Shown here: positions 1 to 8,929 of the stretch, piece after piece
Numbering within the stretch: the first letter of the stretch is position 1
Layout: each line of letters starts with the position of its first letter
DNA from: CAIPAT01 sp041665605
Lineage (GTDB): Bacteria > Verrucomicrobiota > Lentisphaeria > Victivallales > Victivallaceae
Assembly: GCA_041665605.1 (NCBI GenBank)
Contig: JBAYIO010000012.1
Span: forward strand, 9,715-73,714
Direction of reading: 5' to 3'
DNA: 64,000 nt
Notes under the pieces: model-generated
Databases searched by the model: none
Seen by the model: only the letters and a program-made list of their open reading frames with translations
What the model was told of the DNA's origin: nothing
Program-made: the position numbers and the translations under genes

Positions 1-380
1 ACGCTCAATCCGGCGCCTTGACTGAAATTCAGCACATATCCACTTTGCCGGACGGCTTTAAAGGCGTAAGCTGGTGTGCCGAGGTCAGAGTTCACCCCAA
101 CGGGAAATTTCTTTACGGTTCAAACCGCGGACACGATTCGATCGCCATTTATAAGATTGATCCGGAAAAGGGAACATTGACGCTGACCGGATTCCAGAAT
201 GCGGGCATTAAAAATCCGCGCAATTTCAATCTGGACCCGTCAGGCCGTTTCTGTGTGGTTGCCAATCAGGATTCCGACAGTGTCTGCACTTTCCGGGTAA
301 ATCCCGAAACCGGAGCGCTGGAACCGGCAGGCAGCCCGATAACTATCGGCAAGCCGGTCTGCGTCCGTTTTCTGCCGTAA
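1..380 (+). CDS. lactonase family protein, C-terminal part (cut by window edge)
   Basis: The frame is open to the left edge, so only about the last 125 residues are visible. They show beta-propeller repeats typical of the Pgl/YbhE-type lactonase family: a VHPNGKFLYGSNRG-like blade followed by a related NLDPSGRFCVVANQ blade, and the usual C-terminal G-x-PVCV-x-F ending. Family members are 7-bladed propellers; some hydrolyse 6-phosphogluconolactone, but many in this phylum are uncharacterised, so the substrate is not known. The stop codon lies one base from the stop of the convergent pseudopilin gene. A TTG at 18 is in frame but is very unlikely to be the start, because the homology continues upstream of it. 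Confidence 0.8.
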   Translation, partial: AQSGALTEIQHISTLPDGFKGVSWCAEVRVHPNGKFLYGSNRGHDSIAIYKIDPEKGTLTLTGFQNAGIKNPRNFNLDPSGRFCVVANQDSDSVCTFRVNPETGALEPAGSPITIGKPVCVRFLP

Positions 381-381
381 A

Positions 382-939
382 CTACAGATTGGGCGGCAGA
401 AAAGAACTGCCGCGATTTACAGGGGCATACCAGTCTTTTTGAGCAAATCCCTTGACATGTCCGCCGATAAACAGGACGTTGCCGTAATCAATATGATTAG
501 GCACCAGTTGCGGGTTGGACGTTCTGTCTGAGGAAATGGCCGAGTCCGGTCGTCCGTATCGATCTGAATTACCTTCCATCATGCCGGGCGCCAGCGAAAA
601 GTCGGTATTGCTGTCGTCCAGAGTTGTATAAGTGTTTCCGGGATGAGTTTGAAGCGTTGCCGTAGTCGGACATGTATATATCTTGTAATTGGTTAAAAAA
701 CTGTATTTGTGCAACTCTTCAAGCCCGTCGCAGGCGCCTTTCTCCGGAAAGCGCTGGGAATAGTCCAGCGAATATTGCTTCAATGCCAGTCCGATTTGTT
801 TCAGGTGCGACACGCAGGCTATGCGGCGCGCTTTTTCTCTTGATTTGCCCAGCGCGGGCAGCAACATACCTGCGAGAATCGCGATGATGGCGATCACGAC
901 CAGGAGTTCAACGAGCGTAAAACGTATTTTCCCAAACAT
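382..939 (-). CDS. prepilin-type N-terminal cleavage/methylation domain protein (pseudopilin)
   Basis: 185 residues. Begins with a short basic leader and then the type IV pilin/type II secretion methylation motif FTLVELLVVIAIIAIL, a hydrophobic helix that a prepilin peptidase would cut and N-methylate before the Phe. After the helix come the LPALGKSREKAR segment and SHLKQIGLALKQY, standard for the large pseudopilin family of Planctomycetes and Lentisphaerae. Near the C terminus is HIDYGNVLFIGGHV, which aligns with the family's H-X9-DG motif but has GG in place of DG. A clear ribosome site (AAGGTGAG) and a near-consensus promoter lie upstream. It is probably anchored in the inner membrane with its globular part outside. 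Its specific role is unknown; it sits downstream of a carbohydrate-active locus. Confidence 0.85.
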   Translation of the reverse strand: MFGKIRFTLVELLVVIAIIAILAGMLLPALGKSREKARRIACVSHLKQIGLALKQYSLDYSQRFPEKGACDGLEELHKYSFLTNYKIYTCPTTATLQTHPGNTYTTLDDSNTDFSLAPGMMEGNSDRYGRPDSAISSDRTSNPQLVPNHIDYGNVLFIGGHVKGFAQKDWYAPVNRGSSFLPPNL

Positions 940-971
940 AAAATTCTCACCTTTTCATTTTATCTTTTTTA

Positions 972-1000
972 ATTATAGCATAAAAAATGTGGAAAGGCAA
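972..1000 (-). promoter_or_regulatory. sigma70-type promoter of the 382-939 pseudopilin
   Basis: Read on the minus strand: -35 TTGCCT (1000-995), 17-bp spacer, -10 TATAAT (977-972), followed 33 bp later by the gene's ATG with a good Shine-Dalgarno. This separates transcription of the pseudopilin from the DUF4434 gene just upstream. Confidence 0.65.
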
Positions 1001-1037
1001 GAGCTGACTGATTTATGGCATGTGCTTTTAAATCGCT

Positions 1038-2129
1038 TTAAGACGTGATTACAGATGATTGAACATTCTGCCGGACTGCTTCATTTAAAAATTTTCTGAG
1101 AATTGCGCCTTTCCGTCCGGAATCCCGGCCCAGATAATATGGAGCCTCCCAGCAGATCAGTTTTTCCGCATATGGCGCGGCGTTGTTGATTTGACACGAA
1201 ACTCTTTCCGGCGAAGCCGTATAATTATAGCAATCTCCGTCAAGGTGATCCTGTCTTTCGAAAATCTCGATATTCGACCAGAAAATGATATTAAAATCCC
1301 GGCATACTTCCGTCCATGCCCGATAAGTTTCATGCTGATGAAGCAACTGATTGCCGCACGAACCGATAGAGTCCTGCGGAGCCATGATGTCAAGCGGAAC
1401 CCCGTCCAGCAATGCCCGCCAGGAGTCTTTCATTTCATCCATTTTACCAGGAAAATACTTGGTGGCCGGAGACATCAGTATCCGCATCTCCGGGGTTTTA
1501 TTTTTTATTTCACAGAAAAACTCCCGGTACACGCTGTTCAGAAATTTTTCCCGCTGAATGTTCCGTGTGCCGCAATATGCGGTTTCCGGCGCGAAATAGA
1601 AGCCGTCAAAAAGCTGACGGTATTTCAGCAGTTCCCGGTAACAGGCGCTCTGACTGCTTTTTTCCTGCTCAATAATGTTTGAATTAAGTTTTTCCTCCCA
1701 GCCGGTGACTGAACCATAACCGCCGAGAAAAACGGTCAATCCGGTTTCCCGGGCGGCTTCCAGCATGGGTTCAACGACATTCCATGTTTTGAATCCATTA
1801 AAATATTTAGACGGATAATAACATTCTCCGAGTTCATTCCAAACCGCGGCCTGAAGGATGATCGTGTCCATTCCCATTTCTTTAAGCCGGTTCAGCATGT
1901 CCGCCCATTCACGCTTTCCGTAATGCAGCGAGCAGACTCCGCGGTAATTCGGCGGATGCGGATAAACGAAAGAACCGGTTATCCGCATTTGCGGCGCCGC
2001 CGGTTTATGTTCGGACAGATATTTAAGGTTGGCCTGCTTGCCTGCGGCGATCATTGGCTCCGCGTATTGTCTGGCCTTTTGAGTCGGCAGAAATAGATTA
2101 TAGTCTTCTGTATTGGCGATGATGAACAT
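1038..2129 (-). CDS. DUF4434-like TIM-barrel glycosidase-related protein
   Basis: 363 residues, no signal peptide. From about residue 50 (ITGSFVYPHPPN) it matches the DUF4434 pattern: a TIM-barrel fold with GKREWADMLNRLKEMGMDTIILQ in the first helix-strand unit, an FYFAPETAY strand end around residue 180 with an acidic residue in the position expected for a catalytic or binding site, and LDIMAPQDSIG near residue 250. Such proteins are related to glycoside hydrolases, but the activity is not established. It begins 14 bp after the stop of the 1223-residue secreted protein and is probably co-transcribed with it. The absence of a signal peptide suggests it acts on internalised sugar products. Family placement fairly sure, reaction unknown. 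Confidence 0.65.
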   Translation of the reverse strand: MFIIANTEDYNLFLPTQKARQYAEPMIAAGKQANLKYLSEHKPAAPQMRITGSFVYPHPPNYRGVCSLHYGKREWADMLNRLKEMGMDTIILQAAVWNELGECYYPSKYFNGFKTWNVVEPMLEAARETGLTVFLGGYGSVTGWEEKLNSNIIEQEKSSQSACYRELLKYRQLFDGFYFAPETAYCGTRNIQREKFLNSVYREFFCEIKNKTPEMRILMSPATKYFPGKMDEMKDSWRALLDGVPLDIMAPQDSIGSCGNQLLHQHETYRAWTEVCRDFNIIFWSNIEIFERQDHLDGDCYNYTASPERVSCQINNAAPYAEKLICWEAPYYLGRDSGRKGAILRKFLNEAVRQNVQSSVITS

Positions 2130-2143
2130 GTTTAATCCAATTC

Positions 2144-5100
2144 CTAATAGTTAATGCCCAGTGCAATATAATCATTGCGCGGGATATTCAGTTTCACGGA
2201 ATTATTATTTAACTCAATTTTACTGCCGGTTTCGACATTTTTCACTGAGTCTGCTTTAATTCCTTTAAATGAGATGACTGTTTCCACGGCGGTCCGGTTC
2301 AGGTTGGACACCAGTACCAGATATTTATTGCCGTTCCGGTAGTATCCGGCTGCAACATCCTGTTTGTCGGAAACAATCCGGCTGTTTTCCCAGTAGGGGG
2401 TGAATTGCACTTCGGCATCGGCAACTCCGAATTCCTTGCGGAATTTCCAGGTTTTCATGACTTCCGCCGGGTTGCAGAATAACGGCCATACCAGCATATC
2501 CGCCTGCATGACCCGTGACAGCATGTCACGGGTGGTGGCCGGATTGGTCATTATGTCTTTCTGATTCTTCAGGCATGGCAGCCAGATCATGACCGCACCC
2601 CATTGCTTCCAGTAACATTCTGCACGCACCCGGTCCATCGGGAGCGCATAGCTGTAATAATACAATTTGTCATTCTCCGGCGGCAGATATTCCGGATTGT
2701 TGAAGAAATAACCGGAATAAATCTGTTCGCCGATCAGCATCGCGGTATACATGCTTAAATTCTGCACCGTGTGCGTGGCTGAACAATGCGCGATTGACCA
2801 CGGCAGTTCCTTATTGTTCCGCATCCAGATATTGTAGGTGATGCGTTTGATCATGTTTCTGCTGCCCAGCGCCTCAAAAGTCGGGCGTCTGACGCCTTTG
2901 AAATCAGTATAGCCGCCGCCGCTGGCTTCGCTGGTATTGGGAATCGGCTGGGTTTCATCCATATACATGCCGTCAATGTGGCCCATGATTTTTGCCCATT
3001 CGTCAACGCACCATACCATATAATCCGCCCACTCGGAATTACATGACGCCCGGTACATCTGATGAGCGCCGCCGCCAGGCCGTCCGGGTTCGGCAGCCCA
3101 CTTGTCCTGTACCGCCAGCGCATCGGTATTAACCTTGCTTTCGTCTTTTGTTTCAAAATGCAGTCTGGTCCAGTACGGTATGATTTTTCTGCCTTCAGCC
3201 ATATCTTTGCTGATTTTCGCTTTAACTTTATCTACATTCAGGGCTCTGGTCGGTTCCGGATCAAGGCTCATATAGCGCCATTCGTTGGGCCAGTAAATCA
3301 GATAATTACCGCGAAGGTCACCTTTGAATGCGTCATATTGAGCTGTGACGGTCATGCCGCGCCATCCGGCGGGCATGGGCTTGACCGGAGTCGCCATCAG
3401 GCCGAATTCATAAACCAGTTCCTTGCTGCCGCCGTAAGGAATTTCCGCAGTTGCCAGATTCAGATTGAGATTAACTGTACCGTCCGGGTTTCTGACTGCT
3501 TCGATCATATCATTGCGATCCTTGGGCCACCAATACTGTTCCGACTCGGCGAACCATAGCAATCCGCGGTCATTATTGCCGATCCAGACATTAGTCTTAA
3601 AGCCGCTCCTGAATATGGTGCCAGGCTTTTCGTCCAGTTTTATGGAACAGGAATTTTTCGGCAGATCCTGCGATTCGTAAGCAGTCGGAGCTCCGACATA
3701 ATGAATAAATGCGGCAGTTTCCTTCGAATACTGAATTGAAGCGGTAAGTTTGCCGATCTTTTTTCCGGACGGTAATATTACCAGTTTGCAGAACATCATG
3801 CCGTCATATTCAACTGCGTATTCTATTGAAGCTTTTATTCCTTTAAATTCGCCGGACTCGCGCTTCAGCATTACCCGTCCTTTATTTTTTTGCAAAATTG
3901 CCGGAGATTCAAATGTCAGCATTCCTTCCTCTCCGTTGACTTTAATCTGCAGCTTCAGCGGAGCGGCAAGTAAATGTCCGGCATTTGACTCAATCGAATT
4001 AAGCGGCGAGCTGCCGCTGAAATCATAGCTTCTGCCCCATACGCCAACAGTATTATTTTCAATTGTAACCGGGGTCCAGGGCGGCAGGACAGTTTCAGGC
4101 GCAAGCGCTTCCATTCCGATTTTGGGTCTGGTTTTGAACCATGGACTGGGCGGAGCAATTGTCTTGCTGCCGATATGCGCGCTCTCTTCGTTCGAAACCT
4201 GTATTTTTAAATTCGGCAGGCGTTCCTTGGCAATGGCTTTGACTTCCGCAGGCGCAAGCGCCGTATCGAAAATGGTAACATTGGCGATAGTGGTCCGGCC
4301 ATTGCTCCAGCCGAGAGATTTTGTCGCGGGACCGACAGTGAAAGTCGCCGGCCATTTTTTAATTTCCGGAAAATCGGCTGACTTGCATTTTACGCCGTCA
4401 ACATACAGAGTAACCGTCTCAGGAGTGTAAACAATCGCCACATGATGCCATGATTGTTTCTCCCAATCTTTTACCGGACAAGTCAGAAAGACCTTTTTCC
4501 CGGTCTGGAACAGTTCCAGATACAGGGCCAGTCCGCTGGTCTTGTATTTATACAAATACATTTTAGCTGTACCGGCATCAGTTGTTCCGACTGACTCCAG
4601 CAATGTGTGAACGCTGTTGTCATTCCATTCCCAGTCGAACGCTTTGACTGCCATCTCAATTGTGCCGGAACCGGCCGGCAGATTCTTGTCAGAATTGATT
4701 TGAATGGAGCTTCCCGCCTGGCCGGTAAGCAGACCGAGATTGGTATGCGCCATGGTGTCGAAATCAAAAACCGGTTTGTCTGTCAGCAGAGTTTTAACGG
4801 CGGTTGATCCGGCGGTTTTGCGCGGAATTACCTGGTCCAGCGATTTGGTCATATCCAGTTCGAAGCAGATTGAATCGGTGATACTTTTTGCCGCCTTTTC
4901 ATTTTTGACTGCTGGTGCAGCAATGTTTTCATCGTTCAATGCGGTTGTTTTCAGTAAGGATGCCGCTTTCACTGTATCGATTACGACGCTTTTCCAGTTT
5001 TCCGCAGAAGCGCTATAGCCTTTTAGAATTAACGCGTACGCTGGAGATTTGTAACCGGCGGGGTATGCTGCCGGAGTGTCCGACATTACGTAAAACTTGT

Positions 5101-5815
5101 TGTATGCTTTTTTCACTTCCCAGAAAGCTGTTTTGCGGCTTTTTCCTTTAATCACTTCCGGGAAAAACATCAGCAGGCCTTTGCCTGCCGCAGCATCGTA
5201 ATTTGCCGCCCATTTTACATCTTCCTGCAGATGCCAGCGGCTGGCGCCTTCAAACTTGCCGTCGAACTCTCCGCTTAACGTTTTGCCTGCGGCGGTCTCC
5301 GCCAGCCACTGGGTAGTTTTATTTGACCAGCAGGCTTGAAAGATATACAGCAATTGGATTGGTTGATCTTTTAATGCGACGAATCTTTTCTGTTCGACTA
5401 TGCCATCATCTGAAACCGTGATTTCAATCTGGAACTGAAGATTATCCAGTTGCGAAAGTTTGTACATAGTGATTTTAGCCGCATCAACGGTGCTGCCGGG
5501 GGCCGGATTTATTTCTTTGCCGTCTGCCGTGAATGAGATTTTAATAACTTGTTCGCACCCGCCTTCGGTATGGCCGGAACCGATATATTTTCCGCTTTGA
5601 GGGGCCATGACCGTACCGTAAAATCCGGTTGGTGTTCCCAGGCGACAGTTATCAAATTCCACGCTGCGGATGGTATAGCGCAGCCCGGGATTGATGCTTA
5701 CCCGGTATGCCCCGGATTTCAGGATGATGTTTTGGGCATCGCTGATTTCTGCCGATGCCGCAGCGGCATTCAAAGCCAGCAGACCGGCGAAAATTAAAAA
5801 TGTTTTCCTGCTCAT
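2144..5815 (-). CDS. large secreted LamG-domain glycoside-hydrolase-like protein (DUF6067/GH-like)
   Basis: 1223 residues. A signal peptide spans about residues 1-22 (MSRKTFLIFAGLLALNAAAASAE). A beta-rich N-terminal region follows, then a LamG/concanavalin-A-like lectin domain at about 315-530 with the typical WHHVAIVYTPETVTLYVDG core. The C-terminal part, about 640-1150, resembles the DUF6067-type glycoside hydrolase-like TIM barrel found in Planctomycetes and Lentisphaerae, with the strand-end motif DGMYMDETQP near residue 952 as a candidate acidic active site, and a final beta-sandwich. It should act outside the cytoplasm on a polysaccharide, with the LamG domain helping to bind it; the substrate cannot be told. 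It lies between a pseudopilin and a DUF4434 gene and downstream of a GntR/LacI-type regulator, which suggests a sugar-responsive locus. Confidence 0.65.
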   Translation of the reverse strand: MSRKTFLIFAGLLALNAAAASAEISDAQNIILKSGAYRVSINPGLRYTIRSVEFDNCRLGTPTGFYGTVMAPQSGKYIGSGHTEGGCEQVIKISFTADGKEINPAPGSTVDAAKITMYKLSQLDNLQFQIEITVSDDGIVEQKRFVALKDQPIQLLYIFQACWSNKTTQWLAETAAGKTLSGEFDGKFEGASRWHLQEDVKWAANYDAAAGKGLLMFFPEVIKGKSRKTAFWEVKKAYNKFYVMSDTPAAYPAGYKSPAYALILKGYSASAENWKSVVIDTVKAASLLKTTALNDENIAAPAVKNEKAAKSITDSICFELDMTKSLDQVIPRKTAGSTAVKTLLTDKPVFDFDTMAHTNLGLLTGQAGSSIQINSDKNLPAGSGTIEMAVKAFDWEWNDNSVHTLLESVGTTDAGTAKMYLYKYKTSGLALYLELFQTGKKVFLTCPVKDWEKQSWHHVAIVYTPETVTLYVDGVKCKSADFPEIKKWPATFTVGPATKSLGWSNGRTTIANVTIFDTALAPAEVKAIAKERLPNLKIQVSNEESAHIGSKTIAPPSPWFKTRPKIGMEALAPETVLPPWTPVTIENNTVGVWGRSYDFSGSSPLNSIESNAGHLLAAPLKLQIKVNGEEGMLTFESPAILQKNKGRVMLKRESGEFKGIKASIEYAVEYDGMMFCKLVILPSGKKIGKLTASIQYSKETAAFIHYVGAPTAYESQDLPKNSCSIKLDEKPGTIFRSGFKTNVWIGNNDRGLLWFAESEQYWWPKDRNDMIEAVRNPDGTVNLNLNLATAEIPYGGSKELVYEFGLMATPVKPMPAGWRGMTVTAQYDAFKGDLRGNYLIYWPNEWRYMSLDPEPTRALNVDKVKAKISKDMAEGRKIIPYWTRLHFETKDESKVNTDALAVQDKWAAEPGRPGGGAHQMYRASCNSEWADYMVWCVDEWAKIMGHIDGMYMDETQPIPNTSEASGGGYTDFKGVRRPTFEALGSRNMIKRITYNIWMRNNKELPWSIAHCSATHTVQNLSMYTAMLIGEQIYSGYFFNNPEYLPPENDKLYYYSYALPMDRVRAECYWKQWGAVMIWLPCLKNQKDIMTNPATTRDMLSRVMQADMLVWPLFCNPAEVMKTWKFRKEFGVADAEVQFTPYWENSRIVSDKQDVAAGYYRNGNKYLVLVSNLNRTAVETVISFKGIKADSVKNVETGSKIELNNNSVKLNIPRNDYIALGINY

Positions 5816-5862
5816 TTGTCTTCCTTAATTTTTTAAAATATGTCATCAAAAGATATTGAGGA

Positions 5863-6603
5863 CTATTTTGTGTTTGATCTGTCCCATACATTTTTATTGC
5901 CTACTTGCGCGGCCCCGGAAACGCTTCCGATCTGCAAGTATGGATTCAGCGGATTGGCGCACTTTATTGAAGCAATATGACCGTCGGTCCAGGAGATGTT
6001 GATCGAGAACGTATGTCTGGCATAAGCGCCGCCGCCGACGCCGCCGGAGGTAAGATACCAGGAATTCACCCCGTAATTGCCTTCGTCAACATTCCCGGTG
6101 GTAAGGTTCCAGGTGTCGCAAAAGGCAAGTGTTTTGGACGGTTGCCTGATTTGGTTTTCCATGGCCGGAATATACATATAGTTGGAGGCCGTCACCGTAC
6201 CTCCGTTTTGATAAAAGTAAGAGGTGCCGATGTGATGGTAATTGTAACCATAAGCAATGGCTGATGAATTGGCAAGAAAACGCTTGGGGCAGGACGGGCA
6301 TTGGAAAATCTTGTCATTTTTCACATAATTATCAATCATATAATTATGCCATTTGTAGGTGCTTGCCTTGTACGGATAATTTGTCGCCGGAGGGAAGTAT
6401 CCGGTCCAGTCATTCCGGTAAAACGCCGTAGTTGTTCCAATCTGCTTGAGATTGTTGCCGCATGATGAAGCTTGCGCAGTCGCTCTGGCCTTATTCAGCG
6501 CCGGCAGCAGCATGGCAGCAAGAATAGCTATGATAGCTATGACAACCAGCAATTCAATGAGCGTGAAACAGTTTCGAGCGAACCTTACCGTCTTCTCTTT
6601 CAT
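5863..6603 (-). CDS. prepilin-type N-terminal cleavage/methylation domain protein (pseudopilin)
   Basis: 246 residues from the ATG at 6603, chosen because AGGAAG precedes it and because the short basic leader MKEKTVRFARN fits a prepilin signal; the longer frame to 6687 would add 28 unlikely residues. The methylation helix CFTLIELLVVIAIIAIL is followed by LPALNKARATAQ and CGNNLKQIGT, then a globular domain with CPSCPKR (CxxC) near residue 80 and the family hallmark H-X9-DG close to the C terminus (HTFSINISWTDGH). A prepilin peptidase should process it. It ends 47 bp before the start of the 1223-residue secreted enzyme, so the two may be co-transcribed. Confidence 0.85.
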   Translation of the reverse strand: MKEKTVRFARNCFTLIELLVVIAIIAILAAMLLPALNKARATAQASSCGNNLKQIGTTTAFYRNDWTGYFPPATNYPYKASTYKWHNYMIDNYVKNDKIFQCPSCPKRFLANSSAIAYGYNYHHIGTSYFYQNGGTVTASNYMYIPAMENQIRQPSKTLAFCDTWNLTTGNVDEGNYGVNSWYLTSGGVGGGAYARHTFSINISWTDGHIASIKCANPLNPYLQIGSVSGAAQVGNKNVWDRSNTK

Positions 6604-6704
6604 GATACTTCTTCCTTTCTTTAATGATGATTTTATTATAAAAGCATTTACGTCTAATATTTCCTTAGTTACATAAATCTGCTTCATGCTGATGCATTAA
6701 GCAG

Positions 6705-7811
6705 TTAACTAATTTTCCTTATGCTTTCTCCCTGGCGGATTACCGGTTCGACAATCAGGCCGGTTTCAATTTTTTCGCCGTTCAGCAATTTGGCGACGAG
6801 AGAGAACAACTGCTCGGACATTTGAACAACCGGCTGCTCCACCGAAGCTATTTTGCCTTTAAAATCACTCACATTTACCGTGTCGAATACCGCTAACGAG
6901 ATATCATCCGGAATTTTTCTGCCGGTATTTTTGATGTATTCAAATGTCTGCCGGTGAAATACTTCACCGGCCAGAAACAGTGCGGTCATATCCGGGTTTG
7001 ATTCAAATAAATTCTTCAATCCGATGCTGATGTCTGAAGAATCCATTACATGCAGGACAAGTTTTTCATCAGGTTCGATTCCGGCAGCATACAGCGCATC
7101 GCAAAAACCGCGCCACCGTTCTGAAAGATAGCGGTAAGGCAGATCTGACGTGATGCAGCCGATTCTGCGATGACCCGCATTAATCAGCCGGCTGGTCAAT
7201 TCCCGCGTGCCGGAGTATTGATTTATGGAGACAAACGGCAGCGTCGAGCCGTACAAATGACGGTTGGCCACGACAATCTTTATTCCTGAATCTGCCAGCC
7301 TCTCTATTTTAGAAATTTCTTCGGGAGATGGGCCTATCCATATAATAGCGTCAAACTTTACGGAGCAACGGCCTTGAGCTTCAATATCATGCATGTCTTC
7401 ATCGCTTAAAAATCTGACATTGTAATGACGGGTGGCGCCGCTGTTCAGCAGACTGTTCAGAAACGAGGTAGTGAAATAGCTTTGAATCGTATCCAGCGGG
7501 ACCCCGTAAACCGCAATCACCCCGCTGACGACAGGCGGCGGCATTACTTCCGCTTTGGGTGGTTTCGCGGCTGTGGCTTCAGTTACGAACCAGCCGCGAC
7601 CGGGAATGCTGGTTATCAAGCCTTCTTCCGACAGTAACTGCAATGAGTTTCTTGCGGTGTGCCGGTGTATGCCATATTTTTTGCTTAAGGAATTTTCGGA
7701 AAGGATTTTGCTGCCGGCAGTCAATTCGCCTTGCTTGATGGCGGCGGAGATTGACTCCTTCACCTGCAAATATATCGGTTTCATATTGTTTTTATCAATC
7801 AGCGCATTCAT
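6705..7811 (-). CDS. GntR-family regulator with LacI-type ligand-binding domain
   Basis: 368 residues. The N-terminal winged helix-turn-helix (about 10-78) has the GntR pattern: PIYLQVKESISAAIKQGEL, SENSLSKKYGIHRHTARN and the wing ITSIPGRGWFV. After a linker, residues 100-365 form a periplasmic-binding-protein-like effector domain of the LacI/Peripla_BP_3 type (ELTSRLINAGHRRIGCITSD is the typical signature). This architecture, as in AraR, is usual for sugar-responsive repressors. It is encoded upstream of the pseudopilin/glycoside-hydrolase genes in the same orientation and probably controls them. The ATG at 7811 has a modest AGG ribosome site. The effector sugar is unknown. Confidence 0.85.
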   Translation of the reverse strand: MNALIDKNNMKPIYLQVKESISAAIKQGELTAGSKILSENSLSKKYGIHRHTARNSLQLLSEEGLITSIPGRGWFVTEATAAKPPKAEVMPPPVVSGVIAVYGVPLDTIQSYFTTSFLNSLLNSGATRHYNVRFLSDEDMHDIEAQGRCSVKFDAIIWIGPSPEEISKIERLADSGIKIVVANRHLYGSTLPFVSINQYSGTRELTSRLINAGHRRIGCITSDLPYRYLSERWRGFCDALYAAGIEPDEKLVLHVMDSSDISIGLKNLFESNPDMTALFLAGEVFHRQTFEYIKNTGRKIPDDISLAVFDTVNVSDFKGKIASVEQPVVQMSEQLFSLVAKLLNGEKIETGLIVEPVIRQGESIRKIS

Positions 7812-7844
7812 TGTCTATACCTGTATATGCTTGTATGTATCTAT

Positions 7845-7873
7845 AGTATATTGTATGCCGCCGGAATTGTCAA
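7845..7873 (-). promoter_or_regulatory. strong sigma70 promoter of the GntR regulator
   Basis: On the minus strand: perfect -35 TTGACA (7873-7868), 17-bp spacer, -10 TATACT (7850-7845), located 34 bp upstream of the regulator's start codon. The transcribed leader right after it holds an imperfect CTATA...TATAG inverted repeat (7815-7846) with repeated TGTAT words, a plausible autoregulatory operator. Confidence 0.65.
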
Positions 7874-7918
7874 TACTGCTTTATAAAATATATTCAGATT
7901 TTATTTTCTGCGGTTAAT

Positions 7919-8653
7919 TTAACAACTTCCCAATACACAGTCCCAGTCATAGACCGCGGTTATCTGCTGTCCGGGTTCAACTGTCAGGAAATCGGCATCG
8001 GGCCAATTGCCGTTGACCAGATTGCGGATGATATTCAGGGAACCTTGCAGCAATACGAATTTTCTGCCTTCGGCTTCGGCCTTTTGTTTGAAAACCTCTA
8101 TTTTTTCAGGGAAGTGAATTTCCGGGATGTCGATGAATACGGCCCGGTCTTCCATGCCTTCCATTTTCGGATGCATGGAATCCCATATATATTTCGCATC
8201 GTCTTCGCCGTACTGTTTGACCAGTTCGGCGTAAGCGTCGCCGTACATGATCTGCCCGTCATCCTGGCGCACAAAATATTCGCCGCGTTCCATATAGCCG
8301 ACGGAACTGAACGGAGTGCTCGGGTTGTCCTGGAAATTTTCCTTGAATCTGGCTTTGTCGCCGAGCAGGATGGTGCAGCAGTCATGAGCGCGCGGAATGA
8401 TCAGTCTGGTTTTAGCCGCATGAAGGCCTTTGGCGGCGTTGCCGCAAAGCCCGAACCCCAGCAGAATGGCGTCATAGTGTTTTTCGGCCTGTTCCGCCCG
8501 GTCAATTCCGGCTTGAATAGTTTTATGCAGTTTATCGCAGTGGATATGTTCGCCCAGTTCAAAAAATTCCAGATCAATCGTATGCGGACTTTGCGCCGCG
8601 CAGTAACTGAGTTCCCGGAAAAAAACATTGCAAGCTATGATTTTAAAGTACAT
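7919..8653 (-). CDS. DUF1638 domain-containing protein
   Basis: 244 residues, cytosolic. The whole length fits DUF1638: an N-terminal KIIACNVFFRELSY strand, DAILLGFGLCGNAAKGL around residue 65, RLIIPRAHDCCTILLG around residue 87, and a C-terminal WDCVLGSC tail. Conserved Cys residues at these positions could bind a metal. In other anaerobes DUF1638 genes often lie with corrinoid-dependent methyltransferase genes and UroD/MtaA-type proteins, which hints at one-carbon metabolism, but no function is proven. Such a UroD-type gene occurs in this window, though 36 kb away. The ATG at 8653 is used. Confidence 0.8.
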   Translation of the reverse strand: MYFKIIACNVFFRELSYCAAQSPHTIDLEFFELGEHIHCDKLHKTIQAGIDRAEQAEKHYDAILLGFGLCGNAAKGLHAAKTRLIIPRAHDCCTILLGDKARFKENFQDNPSTPFSSVGYMERGEYFVRQDDGQIMYGDAYAELVKQYGEDDAKYIWDSMHPKMEGMEDRAVFIDIPEIHFPEKIEVFKQKAEAEGRKFVLLQGSLNIIRNLVNGNWPDADFLTVEPGQQITAVYDWDCVLGSC

Positions 8654-8719
8654 TTCATTAACTCTTTTTGCTATATTAAAGCTATTGCATTTGTTAAATT
8701 GCAGAATTCAGATTCAAGC

Positions 8720-8929
8720 TTATGCCCAGCGAAAATGGGGTTTGATGTGACGTTTGGCGCAATCGGTCAAATATGAATTGATCAAAGTCTGATATGGTGT
8801 TCCAGTTTCTTTAGACAATATTTTGAAATACTCCACAGTTTCCGTTTCCAGCCGGATAGTAACCTGCTTTTTCAGTTTTGCCGCATAAGGATTCTTGATT
8901 GATTCGCTGAAATCATATTCTTTTTTCAT
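8720..8929 (-). CDS. brnA: BrnA-type antitoxin
   Basis: 69 residues, small and basic. The core KKQVTIRLETETVEYFKILSKETG followed by YQTLINSYLTDCAK is the ribbon-helix-helix DNA-binding unit of BrnA antitoxins, with the preceding FSESIKNPYAAKLKK linker that wraps the toxin. It starts within the last codon of the brnT frame (ATGA overlap, 8926-8929), the usual brnT-brnA operon order. BrnA neutralises the BrnT ribonuclease and represses the shared promoter as a BrnT-BrnA complex. The frame is intact, whereas the toxin frame upstream carries a stop codon. Confidence 0.85.
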   Translation of the reverse strand: MKKEYDFSESIKNPYAAKLKKQVTIRLETETVEYFKILSKETGTPYQTLINSYLTDCAKRHIKPHFRWA

